From contig OY969623.1 in the NCBI GenBank assembly GCA_963701675.1, forward strand, positions 7,998,001 through 8,062,000: DNA of 64,000 nucleotides, given 5' to 3'. Shown piece by piece: positions 26,338 through 36,000 of the stretch (its first letter is position 1; every line of letters begins with the position of its first letter). Under the pieces are notes generated by a model that ran no database searches, was not told the DNA's origin, and saw only the letters and a program-made list of their open reading frames with translations. This DNA comes from G963701675 sp963701675. Its GTDB lineage: Bacteria; Planctomycetota; Planctomycetia; Gemmatales; Gemmataceae. A program made the position numbers and the translations under genes.

Positions 26338-26403
26338 GGTGGCCGGGGCAGAGTCTTCGATGCCCCGGTTCCGGGGCTTCCGAAGACTCCAGCCCCGGCC
26401 ACC
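26338..26403. repeat. Long palindromic element with internal hairpin
   Basis: Outer arms at 26338-26359 (GGTGGCCGGGGC, A, GAGTCTTCG) and 26381-26403 pair almost perfectly over 21 bases. The loop contains a second hairpin GCCCCGG-TT-CCGGGGC. It starts 7 bases after the GT2 stop and 75 bases before the MFS gene. It may terminate the GT2 transcript, but size and symmetry suggest a dispersed REP-type repeat. Confidence 0.65.
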
Positions 26404-26478
26404 CAGACCCCGTGGCTCGCAACTAATCCGTTCCACGCTATCCTAACTCCTCGCGTTCCCTGGCGAGGCACAACCTTC

Positions 26479-27861
26479 ATGAACATTGCGAAGGAACGGG
26501 CAACCGAAGCCTCCGAATCGACCGGTCCTTCCACACGATCGGCACTGGCAGTCGTTTTTCTGGTTGTGTTCATCAATTTGCTCGGCTTCGGAATCGTTCT
26601 GCCGCTGCTGCCGTTGATGGGCGAACAACTGGTTATGCCGTTGATCCCCGGCGCCGAGCGTGAACCGATCCGTGGTGTCGTGCTCGGGCTTTTGATGTCG
26701 TCTTTCTCGGCGATGCAGTTCGTGTTTGCCCCGGTTTGGGGACGAATCTCCGATCGCATCGGCCGGCGGCCTATATTACTTCTCGGCCTTGCGGGGTCCG
26801 TCGTTTTCTACACGTTGTTCGGCATCGCATCAGAGTTCGGGGCGGGCGGTTGGGTTGTGGCCGGACTCGTTCTCATGTTCATTGCGAGATTGGGCGCAGG
26901 AGTCGCCGGGGCCACGATTTCTACGGCCCAGGCGGTGATCGCCGATTGCACGTCGGCGGAGAATCGCGCACGCGGAATGGCGCTTATCGGCGCGGCTTTC
27001 GGAATCGGCTTCACGTTCGGTCCGCTCCTCGGTTATTGTTCGTTGCTCGTTCCAGTGAGCGGCGCACCGGGCTTCTTGGCCGCTGCAATCTCTTTGGTCG
27101 CGCTGTTGCTGGGTGTCTTCCGACTGCCTGAAACGCGCTCGGCCTCAAGTGGATACGTTCGTCGCCGGATATTTGATGGACGTGCGTTTTTCCATGCGAT
27201 TTCGTTACCGAGTGTGGGCCCACTCATCTTTACTTTCTTTCTTGCGACCGTGGCTTTCGGGGGCCTGGAATCGACATTGGCCTATGTCAATCAGTCACTT
27301 TTGGTCGGTGATATCGAGACGGCCGCGGAGAATTCCTCCACAACAAATAAGACCACGGAGCGCACCAATTTTCTTGTCTTCGCATACGTCGGCATGGTCT
27401 TGCTGATCGTACAGGGGTTCATCTATCGCAGGCTGGTCCGACGAGTTGGCGAACTCCGCTTCATGCGAATCGGCGTGATTCTCATGATGGTCGGAATTGC
27501 CGGTGCCGCGACCGTATTGCTGCTTCGCGATGAAATACTCGACCGGCAAACGATTTTTGGGATGGCGCTGCTGGTGATGACCGTGGCCGTGACCGGGTTT
27601 GCGTTCGTGACGCCGTCAGTGCAAGCGCTGATTTCGCGTCGCAGCGACCCGGCGACACAGGGCGAGATCCTCGGTGTAAATCAGTCGGCCGCTGCGTTGG
27701 CCCGGATTCTCGGTCCGCTGCTGGGTGTTTCGTTGTTTGCACTCACGCCCTCTCATGTCCTACCGTTCGTGGGTGGAGCGCTATTGCTGGCATTTGTGTT
27801 CTTGATTACGCTTCGGATTCCGGCAAAGTATGAACTCGACGGGTCCAAGCAGGCGACATGA
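26479..27861 (+). CDS. Major facilitator superfamily transporter
   Basis: A 460-residue MFS permease with 12 predicted helices. Helix 1 (FLVVFINLLGFGIVLPLLPL) and the loop 2-3 motif GRISDRIGRRPILLLG are typical of the drug/proton antiporter group related to TetA. An extended loop after helix 1 (QLVMPLIPGAEREP) and a polar loop mid-protein (ENSSTTNKTTERTN) are visible. The substrate is unknown. It is the first gene of a tight set: its TGA overlaps the GT9 start (ATGA), and GT9 overlaps maf. Confidence 0.87.
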   Translation: MNIAKERATEASESTGPSTRSALAVVFLVVFINLLGFGIVLPLLPLMGEQLVMPLIPGAEREPIRGVVLGLLMSSFSAMQFVFAPVWGRISDRIGRRPILLLGLAGSVVFYTLFGIASEFGAGGWVVAGLVLMFIARLGAGVAGATISTAQAVIADCTSAENRARGMALIGAAFGIGFTFGPLLGYCSLLVPVSGAPGFLAAAISLVALLLGVFRLPETRSASSGYVRRRIFDGRAFFHAISLPSVGPLIFTFFLATVAFGGLESTLAYVNQSLLVGDIETAAENSSTTNKTTERTNFLVFAYVGMVLLIVQGFIYRRLVRRVGELRFMRIGVILMMVGIAGAATVLLLRDEILDRQTIFGMALLVMTVAVTGFAFVTPSVQALISRRSDPATQGEILGVNQSAAALARILGPLLGVSLFALTPSHVLPFVGGALLLAFVFLITLRIPAKYELDGSKQAT

Positions 27862-28934
27862 CGATGCCGACACGTGTTCCGCTCGAACATTACCAACCAC
27901 GGCGCATCGCGATTATCAAGCCGAGTGCATTGGGCGACATCGTTCATGCCCTGCCGGTACTAACGGCCCTGCGCCGCAGGTATCCCGGCGCGCACATTGC
28001 CTGGATCGTGAACCGGAGTTACGAACCGCTACTTCATTCTCATCCGGACTTAGATGAAACCCTGCCGTTTGATCGACACAGCGGCCGGCGCTGGGGTCGA
28101 GCAGCATTCCGATTCTTACGTTTCCTTCACCGAATTCGGCGAGAAGAATTTGATTTGGCGGTCGACCTCCAAGGCCTGGCACGAAGCGGCTTGATGGCCG
28201 TCGCCACCGGAGCCCCGCGCCGAGTTGGGCTGAGCTCGGCCCGCGAGGGCGGCAGATGGGCTTACACCGACGTTATCCCTGTACCGGACTTCCAAACGCT
28301 TCATGCCGTCGATCGTTATTGGCTCGTAGTCGAGGCACTGGGCGCCGGCACGACGGCGAAAGAATTCCGCGTTCCCATTGCCGACAGCGCCCGGCGGTGG
28401 GCCGATGATCAATTGCAACACTTGCCGCGGCCATGGCTCGTTTTCGGCGTCGGCGCCCGATGGATCACCAAGCGCTGGCCGCCTTCGCATTTCGCCGTCC
28501 TGGCCCAGCGCGCTCAAGCGCGCTACGGCGGAACCGCTATCATGGTTGGCGGGCCCGACGAAACATCCCTCGCCCAGGCTGTTGTGGAAAAGTTGACGGG
28601 ACGTGCTTGCGATTGGACAGGCAAGACGTCCCTGCCGCAACTCGCTGCCATCCTGGCCAATGCCGATATCATGGTTGCCAACGACACCGGCCCGTTGCAC
28701 TTGGCAGTCGCACTTGGAATCCCAGTCGTTGCCCCTTACACATGCACCCAAGTCGGACGGACAGGGCCCTACGGTGCATTCGCGGGCGCCGTGGAAACGA
28801 CCGTGTGGTGTCGCGGCAGTTGCATCAAGAAATGCTCTCGACTGGAATGCATGGAAGAACTAACACCGGATCGTCTGTGGCCAATCCTGGAAGAGCGTCT
28901 GAAGCGATGGAAAAGCAATCGGCGTTCCGCTTGA
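27858..28934 (+). CDS. Family 9 glycosyltransferase (heptosyltransferase-like)
   Basis: A 358-residue GT9 protein. IAIIKPSALGDIVHALPVLTALR is the family N-terminus with the conserved GD, VDLQGLARSGLMA is the acceptor-side segment, VGARWITKRWP a donor-phosphate loop, and VANDTGPLHLAVALGIPVV the ADP-sugar binding motif. In Gram-negative bacteria these enzymes add heptoses to the lipopolysaccharide core; here the acceptor is inferred only by family. Start ATG 27858 overlaps the MFS stop by 4 bases, and its last 28 bases overlap maf. Confidence 0.9.
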   Translation: MTMPTRVPLEHYQPRRIAIIKPSALGDIVHALPVLTALRRRYPGAHIAWIVNRSYEPLLHSHPDLDETLPFDRHSGRRWGRAAFRFLRFLHRIRREEFDLAVDLQGLARSGLMAVATGAPRRVGLSSAREGGRWAYTDVIPVPDFQTLHAVDRYWLVVEALGAGTTAKEFRVPIADSARRWADDQLQHLPRPWLVFGVGARWITKRWPPSHFAVLAQRAQARYGGTAIMVGGPDETSLAQAVVEKLTGRACDWTGKTSLPQLAAILANADIMVANDTGPLHLAVALGIPVVAPYTCTQVGRTGPYGAFAGAVETTVWCRGSCIKKCSRLECMEELTPDRLWPILEERLKRWKSNRRSA

Positions 28935-29500
28935 TCTTGGCAAGCACTTCGCCGGCCCGGCGAGAGTTGTTGTCCGGCGCGGCGTACGATTTCGAAGTGC
29001 TGCCCGCTGACATCCCGGAGCCGAAGGACGACGGTTTCGCAGACGCGCGTGCATACGTTCAACATGTGGCCTGGTTGAAAGCCGCCGCCGTCGCTAAACG
29101 CATCACCGACAGTCCGGCGATTGTCCTGTCCGCCGATACGGTTGGCTGGCTCCATGGCCGGGCGATCGGCAAACCGGTTGACGAAGCCGATGCACGCCGA
29201 ATTCTTCGCCTCTTGTCCGGAACACAGCACGAGTTATGGACTGGAGTTTGTCTTTGGCGTCGGCCTGACAACGTACAAATCGCATGGCAGGAGGTGAGCC
29301 ACGTTTCCATGCAGCCAATGACTGAATCCGAGGTGAACCGCTATCTGGCGACACGAACCTGGCGTGGGTGTTCCGGCGCCTATGCAATCCAGGAAAAGGA
29401 CGATCCGTATGTGCGCGTCACCGAGGGCAGCATCAGCAACGTCATTGGCTTGCCGCTGGAATCGCTGGCGGCCATTTTACCGATGTTGACCCGTCCCTGA
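28907..29500 (+). CDS. maf: Maf-family nucleotide pyrophosphatase
   Basis: A 197-residue Maf protein. Members hydrolyse non-canonical or modified nucleoside triphosphates (dTTP/UTP or m7GTP types) to monophosphates. The sequence shows LASTSPARRELLSG (substrate loop), the catalytic SADTVGWLHGR and GKPVDEADARRILRLLSG, and the C-terminal GAYAIQEKDDPYVRVTEG and SNVIGLPLE. Length is normal. ATG 28907 lies within the GT9 gene, giving a 28-base overlap, so translation is coupled. Confidence 0.9.
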   Translation: MEKQSAFRLILASTSPARRELLSGAAYDFEVLPADIPEPKDDGFADARAYVQHVAWLKAAAVAKRITDSPAIVLSADTVGWLHGRAIGKPVDEADARRILRLLSGTQHELWTGVCLWRRPDNVQIAWQEVSHVSMQPMTESEVNRYLATRTWRGCSGAYAIQEKDDPYVRVTEGSISNVIGLPLESLAAILPMLTRP

Positions 29501-29554
29501 CCTTCCCATCGAACGTTTGTTGCAATCGGAAGATTCGGCAAAACTCCCCACAAA

Positions 29555-29604
29555 GACACAAAGAAGCGAAAGAAAGCGGAGGGATACCGCGTTTCTTTGT
29601 GTTC
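29555..29604. repeat. Imperfect inverted repeat
   Basis: GACACAAAGAA (29555-29565) pairs with TTCTTTGTGTTC (29593-29604) around an A/G-rich loop, in the 163-base gap between maf and the beta-propeller gene. It resembles dispersed ACACAAAG-type intergenic repeats. It could also weakly terminate maf transcription. Confidence 0.4.
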
Positions 29605-29663
29605 CCACCGCCATTGTGGTGAAATGTTGAATATACGTTTGCACCTCCGAGAGAATCACATTC

Positions 29664-30956
29664 ATGAAGAATCCCATCATTGCGTTCTTGATGTCGGTGC
29701 TGCTGCTCAAAGGCGCAGCCGCTCAGGACTACAGTCGTGTTTACACCGAGCCGGTGATGCCAGCGGAAAAGGCTCTGGATCGGCTCAACCTCAAGTTGGG
29801 CTGGCGAACATACGTTCCCACAGAAAGCAGTCGCGACGGGATCTACAGCATCCATCTGCTCGGTGATCAGCTAATCGTGCAGAAGCGCAGCGGCATGGTG
29901 GTGTCGTTAAACGCAGAAACCGGCGTAACGCAGTGGCGCACCGGTGTCGGAGTTCCTTATCGGGTAACGACTCCGCTTGGCCACAACAGCCGGTCCATAT
30001 TTGCGATTAGCGGCATCCGGCTGTTTGCGCTCGATCGGGCGACCGGGGCGGTGCAATGGCAGTTCACATTGCCGCACGCCGCTGCTGCCGCGCCTGCGGC
30101 CGACGATGACCGCGTCTATCTGCCGCTTTCCAATCGCCGTCTGTATGTTTACGAGCTTCCCCTTCTGCCTCCGCCACCAGGTGTTCTTAAGGACGCACCG
30201 GCGACTTCGCCCACCGCTACCAATGCACGGGTGTATGCAACACCTGAACAACTCGCCCATGAACCGATTCGATTCCTAGGAGACATTGAGGTCGGCGCGT
30301 TCCTCGAGCAACCGCCGCTCATAACGACCGACCGTGTGATAGCGGCCGATACGCTGGGCGAAATCGTCGGTTTTCCCAAGGGACAAAGCAACGAGGCTTT
30401 CCGTTTCTCGTCAGGAAAACCAATCTCCGCTCCTTTGGCGCAGTATGGACACATGGTCTACGCGGCAACCAATGATTTCGATGTGTATGCCATCGACACG
30501 ACGAACGGCGTACTCGAATGGCGCATGACGGCCGATCGGCTAATCTCGCGGAAACCCTCGGTGACTGACAACGATGTGTACCTGGCCCCGTTTCAGGGTG
30601 GGCTTTACCGCGTGGAAAGAAAAACCGGCTTGGAAGTTTGGCGAAATGCACATGCCGATCGGTTCCTCGCTCACAATCGATTGTTCACCTATGCCCTGGA
30701 TCGCTTCGGAGGGATGCTCGTTCTCGACCGGGCGCGCGGGACTGAATTGTCGTGTCTCTACGTGGGAGATTTCGTCGTGCCCGTGGCGAACGACCAGACG
30801 GATCGCATATACTTGGCCGCGAACAACGGTTTGATCATCTGTTTACACGACCGCGACTATTCCAAGCCATTGCGGCTTCGCGCCGAGGAAGCGGGGAAAC
30901 CAGCGCCTGCGGCTCCTCCCCAATCAGAAAGACCCGCAGCGGAACCACCGCCGTAA
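29664..30956 (+). CDS. Secreted PQQ-like beta-propeller protein
   Basis: A 430-residue protein with a signal peptide (IIAFLMSVLLLKGAAAQ). Repeats of the PQQ-binding-like propeller type follow: VVSLNAETGVTQWRTGVG, LFALDRATGAVQWQF, VYAIDTTNGVLEWRM, YRVERKTGLEVWRN, each ending in the W-R/Q signature. There are about seven blades. A Pro/Ala-rich tail ends the protein. BamB, a beta-barrel assembly factor, and alcohol dehydrogenases share this fold; no cofactor-binding or catalytic residues stand out, so a scaffold or binding role is more likely. It runs to within one base of the convergent DUF454 gene. Confidence 0.8.
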   Translation: MKNPIIAFLMSVLLLKGAAAQDYSRVYTEPVMPAEKALDRLNLKLGWRTYVPTESSRDGIYSIHLLGDQLIVQKRSGMVVSLNAETGVTQWRTGVGVPYRVTTPLGHNSRSIFAISGIRLFALDRATGAVQWQFTLPHAAAAAPAADDDRVYLPLSNRRLYVYELPLLPPPPGVLKDAPATSPTATNARVYATPEQLAHEPIRFLGDIEVGAFLEQPPLITTDRVIAADTLGEIVGFPKGQSNEAFRFSSGKPISAPLAQYGHMVYAATNDFDVYAIDTTNGVLEWRMTADRLISRKPSVTDNDVYLAPFQGGLYRVERKTGLEVWRNAHADRFLAHNRLFTYALDRFGGMLVLDRARGTELSCLYVGDFVVPVANDQTDRIYLAANNGLIICLHDRDYSKPLRLRAEEAGKPAPAAPPQSERPAAEPPP

Positions 30957-31385
30957 TTACCGTTCGGCTTCGTCAACGGTTGCGTCCTGAATCAGCGGCA
31001 ACCGAATCACGACCATAAGCCCAATGGTGGCAAGCCCGATCAACACCCCCAACAAGTACCAGGGTAGATTGCCGAAGACGATACTGCCGGCGACGACCGC
31101 GACAAGGACCGTGATCGCGGTCAGCTTCACATGCAGCCTCACGCCGTGATGCTTTTGCCAATCTCGGAGAAACGGACCGAAAAGTCGGGAGCGTAGCAGA
31201 CGGCGGTTCAGTGCCGGCGAGGATCGGACAAAACAGGCGCTGGCTAAAAGTAAGAATGGTGTCGTCGGCAACACCGGCAAGAACACACCAAGCCCGCCGA
31301 GGCCGACGAAGAATATGCCGAGCGCGAGATAGACGACACGCCGCGGCCCGCCTCGAATAGGCGTTTGGTCGACGGGCTCGTTCAT
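30957..31385 (-). CDS. DUF454/YbaN-family membrane protein
   Basis: A protein of about 142 residues with three or four hydrophobic segments. It has the DUF454 signature: LALGIFFVGLGGLGVFLPVLPTTPFLLLASACFVRSSP, then LFGPFLRDWQKHHGV. The family is widespread and of unknown function. ATG 31385 is used; a GTG at 31400 would add five residues, and neither has a clear ribosome site. The stop abuts the stop of the convergent propeller gene. Confidence 0.85.
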   Translation of the reverse strand: MNEPVDQTPIRGGPRRVVYLALGIFFVGLGGLGVFLPVLPTTPFLLLASACFVRSSPALNRRLLRSRLFGPFLRDWQKHHGVRLHVKLTAITVLVAVVAGSIVFGNLPWYLLGVLIGLATIGLMVVIRLPLIQDATVDEAER

Positions 31386-31430
31386 GCGTGTTGTTTGCAC
31401 TTCGAAACGTAACTTACAACCCGGGGCTAC

Positions 31431-31943
31431 TTACGGTTCCTTCCCGGTCTTGTCCTCGGTCCTTTTGATCTTGCCGTCCGGCTCGATTTCCACCTCGACG
31501 CGTTTCTTGTCTGCCAACTCAAGCTGGACTTCGTAATAGAGGAGCTTCTCTTTCCCATCCTTCACTTCATTGAACTCTTCCGCCAGTTTGTAGCTCGCCT
31601 TCGGATACTTCTTTTCAACGGCATCTTTCACTGCCTTGGGCAAATCCTTGTCGGCGATTTCTTTTTCGATCGAGAGAAGTGCTCCTTCCGGTGTGCCGGT
31701 CACGTCGATCGTTTTGCCGTTTTCCTTAACGGTCACTTCAAATACGGTTTTGCCGTCTTTCATTTCCGTTGAGGCGTCCTTTTGCATTTCTCCCTTTGGA
31801 AAGCGCTTCTTGACGGCGTCCACCAAGGGCTTTGGTACTTTGTCGAGTGGAATGCTCTCCTCGCTGTCGTCTGCACGGACTACACCCGTGGACATCAGCA
31901 CGAGAACCACGAAAGATCCGAGCGCGCTGGCAACGTAACGCAT
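31431..31943 (-). CDS. Secreted PepSY-like protein
   Basis: A 170-residue protein with a signal peptide (YVASALGSFVVLVLMSTGVVRA). Two tandem PepSY-like units follow: LDKVPKPLVDAVKKRFPKGEM with KTVFEVTVKENGKTIDVTGT, then LPKAVKDAVEKKYPKASY with LYYEVQLELADKKRVEVEIE. This is the putative-beta-lactamase-inhibitor-like PepSY fold common in periplasmic proteins. It is highly charged and Lys-rich. AAGGAG 7 bases upstream supports ATG 31943 over an upstream ATG at 31982. Confidence 0.8.
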   Translation of the reverse strand: MRYVASALGSFVVLVLMSTGVVRADDSEESIPLDKVPKPLVDAVKKRFPKGEMQKDASTEMKDGKTVFEVTVKENGKTIDVTGTPEGALLSIEKEIADKDLPKAVKDAVEKKYPKASYKLAEEFNEVKDGKEKLLYYEVQLELADKKRVEVEIEPDGKIKRTEDKTGKEP

Positions 31944-32104
31944 GACTGACTCCTTATCGTGCATTAGGATGTCGGCAATCACCGAGGCGAGCGCTTCGGT
32001 GCCGCAAGGAAGAGTATACTGAACCCTGCGCCTGAAGATAGGCAGTGACTTACCACGCCGGGAACGGTATCTTTGCGGGTAACACTCGAACCACGGAGCC
32101 TTTC

Positions 32105-32680
32105 GTGAGAACCCTTACCGAACAGATGGTTGCGTATGGCGCCTATCATCGCGACCTGCGAAATAAGCTCACGCACTTTGTCGGCGTGCCGCTCGTCACG
32201 TTTTCGATCTTTCTGTTCATGGGCTGGTTCCGCTTCTATCCGACGCCCGACGTGCCGTTGACGGTCGCGACGATTTTCTACCTCGTGGTCGCCGTTTATT
32301 ATCTTCGACTCGACTGGCAAATCGCACTACTGCAAGCTCCGATTACGTTGGCCTTGCTGTGGCTGGCTGATCGAATCGCCCTTTGGCCATTCGCGGACTC
32401 AGCGTTGGTGTTTGGCCTTACGTTCATCGGCGGTTGGATTATCCAGCTTGTCGGTCACGGCATCGAGGGGCGTCGTCCCGCGCTGGCTGACAACTTCTTG
32501 CAGCTATTCAATGCGCCGCTGTTCCTCACGACGGAGGTCTTGTTTCTGCTCGGCTTTCGGAACGACATGCGGCATGCCGTCGAGAGTCAAGTCCTTTCGC
32601 AATCGCCTAATACTGAAACCTACGTGACGAATGACAAGGTAGGTACTTCCGAGCACCATCCTCACCTTTCCGCGAGATGA
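32105..32680 (+). CDS. DUF962/Mpo1-like membrane protein
   Basis: A 191-residue membrane protein of the Mpo1/YGL010w family. The N-terminal AYGAYHRDLRNKLTHFVGVPLVTFSIF carries the His-rich YHRD and NxxTHxxGVP motif; yeast Mpo1 is an iron-dependent dioxygenase acting on 2-hydroxy fatty acids, so a lipid role is possible. The C-terminal half has GGWIIQLVGHGIEGRRPAL with another conserved His pair. Four helices are visible. GGAG at 32095-32098 supports GTG 32105. Confidence 0.8.
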   Translation: MRTLTEQMVAYGAYHRDLRNKLTHFVGVPLVTFSIFLFMGWFRFYPTPDVPLTVATIFYLVVAVYYLRLDWQIALLQAPITLALLWLADRIALWPFADSALVFGLTFIGGWIIQLVGHGIEGRRPALADNFLQLFNAPLFLTTEVLFLLGFRNDMRHAVESQVLSQSPNTETYVTNDKVGTSEHHPHLSAR

Positions 32681-32689
32681 TCGGCGATA

Positions 32690-33956
32690 ATGAGATTTCC
32701 CATAAAGACAACCGCCATCTTGGCCGTCTTAGGTGTCGCTGGAGTCGCGGCGTACACACCGCTCAAGACGTATTGGAAAGCGCAATCGCCCACATTTCCG
32801 CGAGGCCGAAGTAACGCACGGCCCAATCATATCGGTCGTGAATTCCACCGGCACGGTCAAGCCGGTGCTTTCCGTGGCGGTTGGGTCATTCGTTTCCGGT
32901 CCCATTGAATCACTGCACGTTGATTTCAATGCGGAGGTGAAAAAGGGAGACCTGCTCGCCAAGATCGATCCGCGCGTTTACGACGCGGCGGTTGCCCGCG
33001 ATCGCGCCATCCTGGCTACCCGCAGGGCGGACCTGGAGCGCGTCAAGGCTCTGTTGCAACAAGCGCGCAACGACGAAGGGCGGGCGCACAAGCTCCGAGC
33101 GGAAAACAGAGATTATCTCTCAGACACGGAGATGGATAAGCTCACTTTCGCGCGAATGTCACTGGAAGCCGAGATAACCGTGGCCGAATCGAACATCGAA
33201 CAGGCCGCGGCCAATCTCAAGAATTCAGAAGCCACCCTCGGATACACGGAAATTCGTTCTCCGGTGGATGGAATCGTCATCGACCGCAAGATCGACCCCG
33301 GGCAAACGCTTGCCGCCCAGTTTCAGACTCCGGAAATGTTCGTAGTGGCGCCGGACATGCGTGAGAAGATGCACGTATTTGCTTCCGTCGATGAGGCGGA
33401 CATCGGTTTGATCCGAGACGCTCAACTCCAGAAACAACCGGTCCGATTCACCGTCGATGCGTATCCCGACGATCTATTCGAAGGCGAGATTTATCAGATT
33501 CGCAAGAGTTCCACGACGACGCAGAACGTCGTCACTTATCCGGTCATCGTGGCGGCGCCGAATTCGGACCTCAAGTTGCTGCCCGGTATGACAGCGAGCA
33601 TCTCGTTTCAAATCGACGAAACCAAGGACGCGTTGCGCGTCCCAAACGCGGCGCTCCGCTACTTTCCGCTACGGGAGCACGTTCGCCCCGAAGACCGTGC
33701 GCTTCTTGATGGGAATGAGCGACACAACGGCAACGGCAAGGAAGACAGCGATGCCGCTACCGCACGCCGTTCGGCTATCGAAAAAGCTGAGGCGCGCCGC
33801 AAACGCAATCGCCGGCATGTGTGGGTTGTCGACGGTGAACATCTCAAAGCGGTGGAAGTCGTCACCGGCCTGAGCGACAACAAGTACACGGCCGTCGTGT
33901 CGGACAATCTCACGCTCGGTCAGAACGTCGTAACCGGGACTCAGACGACGCCATAA
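32690..33956 (+). pseudogene. Periplasmic adaptor (MFP/HlyD, MacA-like), frameshifted near 32785
   Basis: The N-terminal signal anchor MRFPIKTTAILAVLGVAGVAAY is read in one frame up to TYWKAQS. From there the +1 frame continues HFREAEVTHGPIISVVNSTG and the whole adaptor: VAVGSFVSGPIESLHVDFNA and KKGDLLAKIDPRVYDAAVARD (lipoyl half 1), a coiled coil with ARMSLEAEITVAESNIEQAA, ATLGYTEIRSPVDGIVIDRK (lipoyl half 2), then the beta-barrel and membrane-proximal domains. Adaptors of this family link an ABC permease to a TolC channel. The shift is at 32777-32791 (one extra base, or loss of two). Without the N-terminus the protein would not be exported. The ATG of the permease overlaps its stop (TAATG). 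Confidence 0.8.
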
Positions 33957-35197
33957 TGAACTTCTTCATCAGCCTTCGAATCGCACTTCGGGCGCTGGCC
34001 AAGAACAAGCTCCGAGCAGGTCTCACCGTTCTCGGGGTCGTCATCGGCATCGCCGCCGTTACGGCAATGGTGTCGCTCGGCCAGAGCGCGGGCACACTCG
34101 TCCAGGGTCAACTTCAGGGATTGGGCACGAACGTCATTGTCGTCAGACCTTCGAGTGCTCGAAGCGGCGGCGCCCGCAGCGCCAACGTGGTGACGCTTAC
34201 TGCGGATGACTCAGACGCCATTGGTTCGGAGTGTTCGGCGGTGTTGGCGGCTTCTCCGATCGTTGCTACATCCGGCCAGATCATAGCCGGGAATTCCAAC
34301 TGGAGTCCGAATGAAATGTCCGGCGTCGGGCCCGATTATCTCACGGTACGAAACTGGCCCGTGCAGTATGGCGGGTTTTTCACCGAGCGGGACGTCAGTT
34401 CTGCCGCCAAGGTATGCGTCATCGGCCACACCATTGTCGCGAAACTATTTCAAACGACGAATCCAATCGATGAAACGATTCGCATCAAGAACACGCCATT
34501 TCGAGTCATCGGCGTGCTGGAACGGAAAGGCGCCAATATCGTCGGTCAGGACCAGGACAATCTCGTCTTGATTCCTTACACCACCGTCCAGAAGCGAATG
34601 CAAACCACGACATTCTTGCACGTCCACGCCATCCTGGTTTCCGCGCACAGCCCCGTCCAGATCAAGGAGGCGGAAGAGCAGATCACCCAGTTGCTGCAAG
34701 AGCGGCACCGAATCGCACCCGGTGAGCCTGCGGATTTTCGAATCGAAAGCATATCGGAAATCGCCAATGTCATGAGTAACATCACCGGCGCGATTACCTT
34801 GCTTCTCGCCACCATCGCCGGGATATCGCTTATGGTGGGCGGCGTCGGCATCATGAACATCATGCTCGTTTCGGTGACGGAGCGGACGCGGGAAATAGGG
34901 ATCCGCATGGCGATCGGCGCTCGGTCCCGAGACATCCTGCGGCAGTTCCTAACGGAAGCCGTGCTCCTGTCGAGCCTGGGTGGAATTGTCGGCATCGCCT
35001 TGGGAATCGCGGGGTCGGCGGGACTCACCACCGTGATTAATTCCCTATCGCCGGGATCGAAATGGCCCGTGGTGATTTCGTTTCCCGCGGCCGTGATTGC
35101 CATGTTGTTCGCCGCCGCCGTCGGCGTGTTTTTCGGTTACTATCCCGCTCGCCGCGCCAGCCGCCTTGATCCTATTGAGGCGCTTCGGTACGAATGA
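33956..35197 (+). CDS. MacB/FtsX-type ABC transporter permease
   Basis: A 413-residue permease. One N-terminal helix (about 18-40) follows LRIALRALAKNKLRAGLTVLGVVIG, then a large periplasmic MacB-type domain (about 45-280). Three C-terminal helices include ISLMVGGVGIMNIMLVSVTERTREIGIRMAIGA, the FtsX-like signature that couples to the ATPase. The sequence ends in PARRASRLDPIEALRYE, the family C-terminal coupling peptide. It is complete in one frame, unlike its operon partners on either side. Such tripartite pumps export peptides, macrolides or lipids. Confidence 0.92.
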   Translation: MNFFISLRIALRALAKNKLRAGLTVLGVVIGIAAVTAMVSLGQSAGTLVQGQLQGLGTNVIVVRPSSARSGGARSANVVTLTADDSDAIGSECSAVLAASPIVATSGQIIAGNSNWSPNEMSGVGPDYLTVRNWPVQYGGFFTERDVSSAAKVCVIGHTIVAKLFQTTNPIDETIRIKNTPFRVIGVLERKGANIVGQDQDNLVLIPYTTVQKRMQTTTFLHVHAILVSAHSPVQIKEAEEQITQLLQERHRIAPGEPADFRIESISEIANVMSNITGAITLLLATIAGISLMVGGVGIMNIMLVSVTERTREIGIRMAIGARSRDILRQFLTEAVLLSSLGGIVGIALGIAGSAGLTTVINSLSPGSKWPVVISFPAAVIAMLFAAAVGVFFGYYPARRASRLDPIEALRYE

Positions 35198-35218
35198 TTC
35201 CCGCCCGATCGGAGCGAC

Positions 35219-35953
35219 GTGGCCCTCATCGAACTGCGCGACATCTGCAAGGTCTATGACCTCGGTGAAGTCAAAGTAGAAGCGCTGCGCAACGCTTCGC
35301 TGAACATTGACCAAGGCGAGTACGTCGCACTGATCGGTCCGTCGGGCTCCGGCAAATCCACGTTGATGAACACACTCGGCTGCCTCGACCGGCCGACGAG
35401 CGGAAGCTACCGCCTTGCGGGCGAAGAAATCGCGAACATGTCCGGCGATGAACGCGCGGTAATCCGCAATCAGCGAATCGGATTCGTGTTCCAAAACTTC
35501 AATCTGTTGGCAAGAACCTCCGCATTGGAAAATGTCGAGCAGCCGTTGCTCTACTCACGCGGAATCTCCGCCCGTCAACGGCACCGCCGTGCCATGGAAT
35601 ACCTCGACAAGGTTGGCTTGGCTGATCGCGTGCACCATCACCCCAGCCAATTATCCGGAGGTCAGCAACAACGTGTGGCAATCGCGCGGGCACTCGTCAA
35701 TCAGCCTTCGATCTTGTTGTGCGACGAACCAACCGGGAATCTGGACTCGAAAACCAGCAAGGATGTGATTCGGCTATTTCGTGAACTCAATGATCAGTCC
35801 GGCATCACCGTCATCCTGGTGACTCACGACCAGGACGTCGCCCGGCATGCCCGCCGCATCATTGCTCTTCGAGACGGCGAGGTCGTAACCGACACGACCG
35901 ATCTCGCCCAAGCTCTCCAAATGCTCCGTTCGGAGGAGATAAAGGACGCATAA
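35219..35953 (+). CDS. ABC transporter ATP-binding protein (MacB/LolD type)
   Basis: A 244-residue ATPase. Walker A is GPSGSGKST (about 42), the Q-loop FVFQNFNLLARTSALENV, the signature LSGGQQQR, Walker B ILLCDEPTGNLD and the H-loop VTHD. All catalytic residues are present. The LARTSALENVEQPLLY segment is specific for the LolD/MacB branch that works with FtsX-type permeases. GGAG four bases before GTG 35219 supports the start. It lies 21 bases after the permease. Confidence 0.95.
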   Translation: MALIELRDICKVYDLGEVKVEALRNASLNIDQGEYVALIGPSGSGKSTLMNTLGCLDRPTSGSYRLAGEEIANMSGDERAVIRNQRIGFVFQNFNLLARTSALENVEQPLLYSRGISARQRHRRAMEYLDKVGLADRVHHHPSQLSGGQQQRVAIARALVNQPSILLCDEPTGNLDSKTSKDVIRLFRELNDQSGITVILVTHDQDVARHARRIIALRDGEVVTDTTDLAQALQMLRSEEIKDA

Positions 35954-36000
35954 TCGGAATAGCTTAACATGCCTCCAGTGCCGGGCCGATTTCTTTAACG

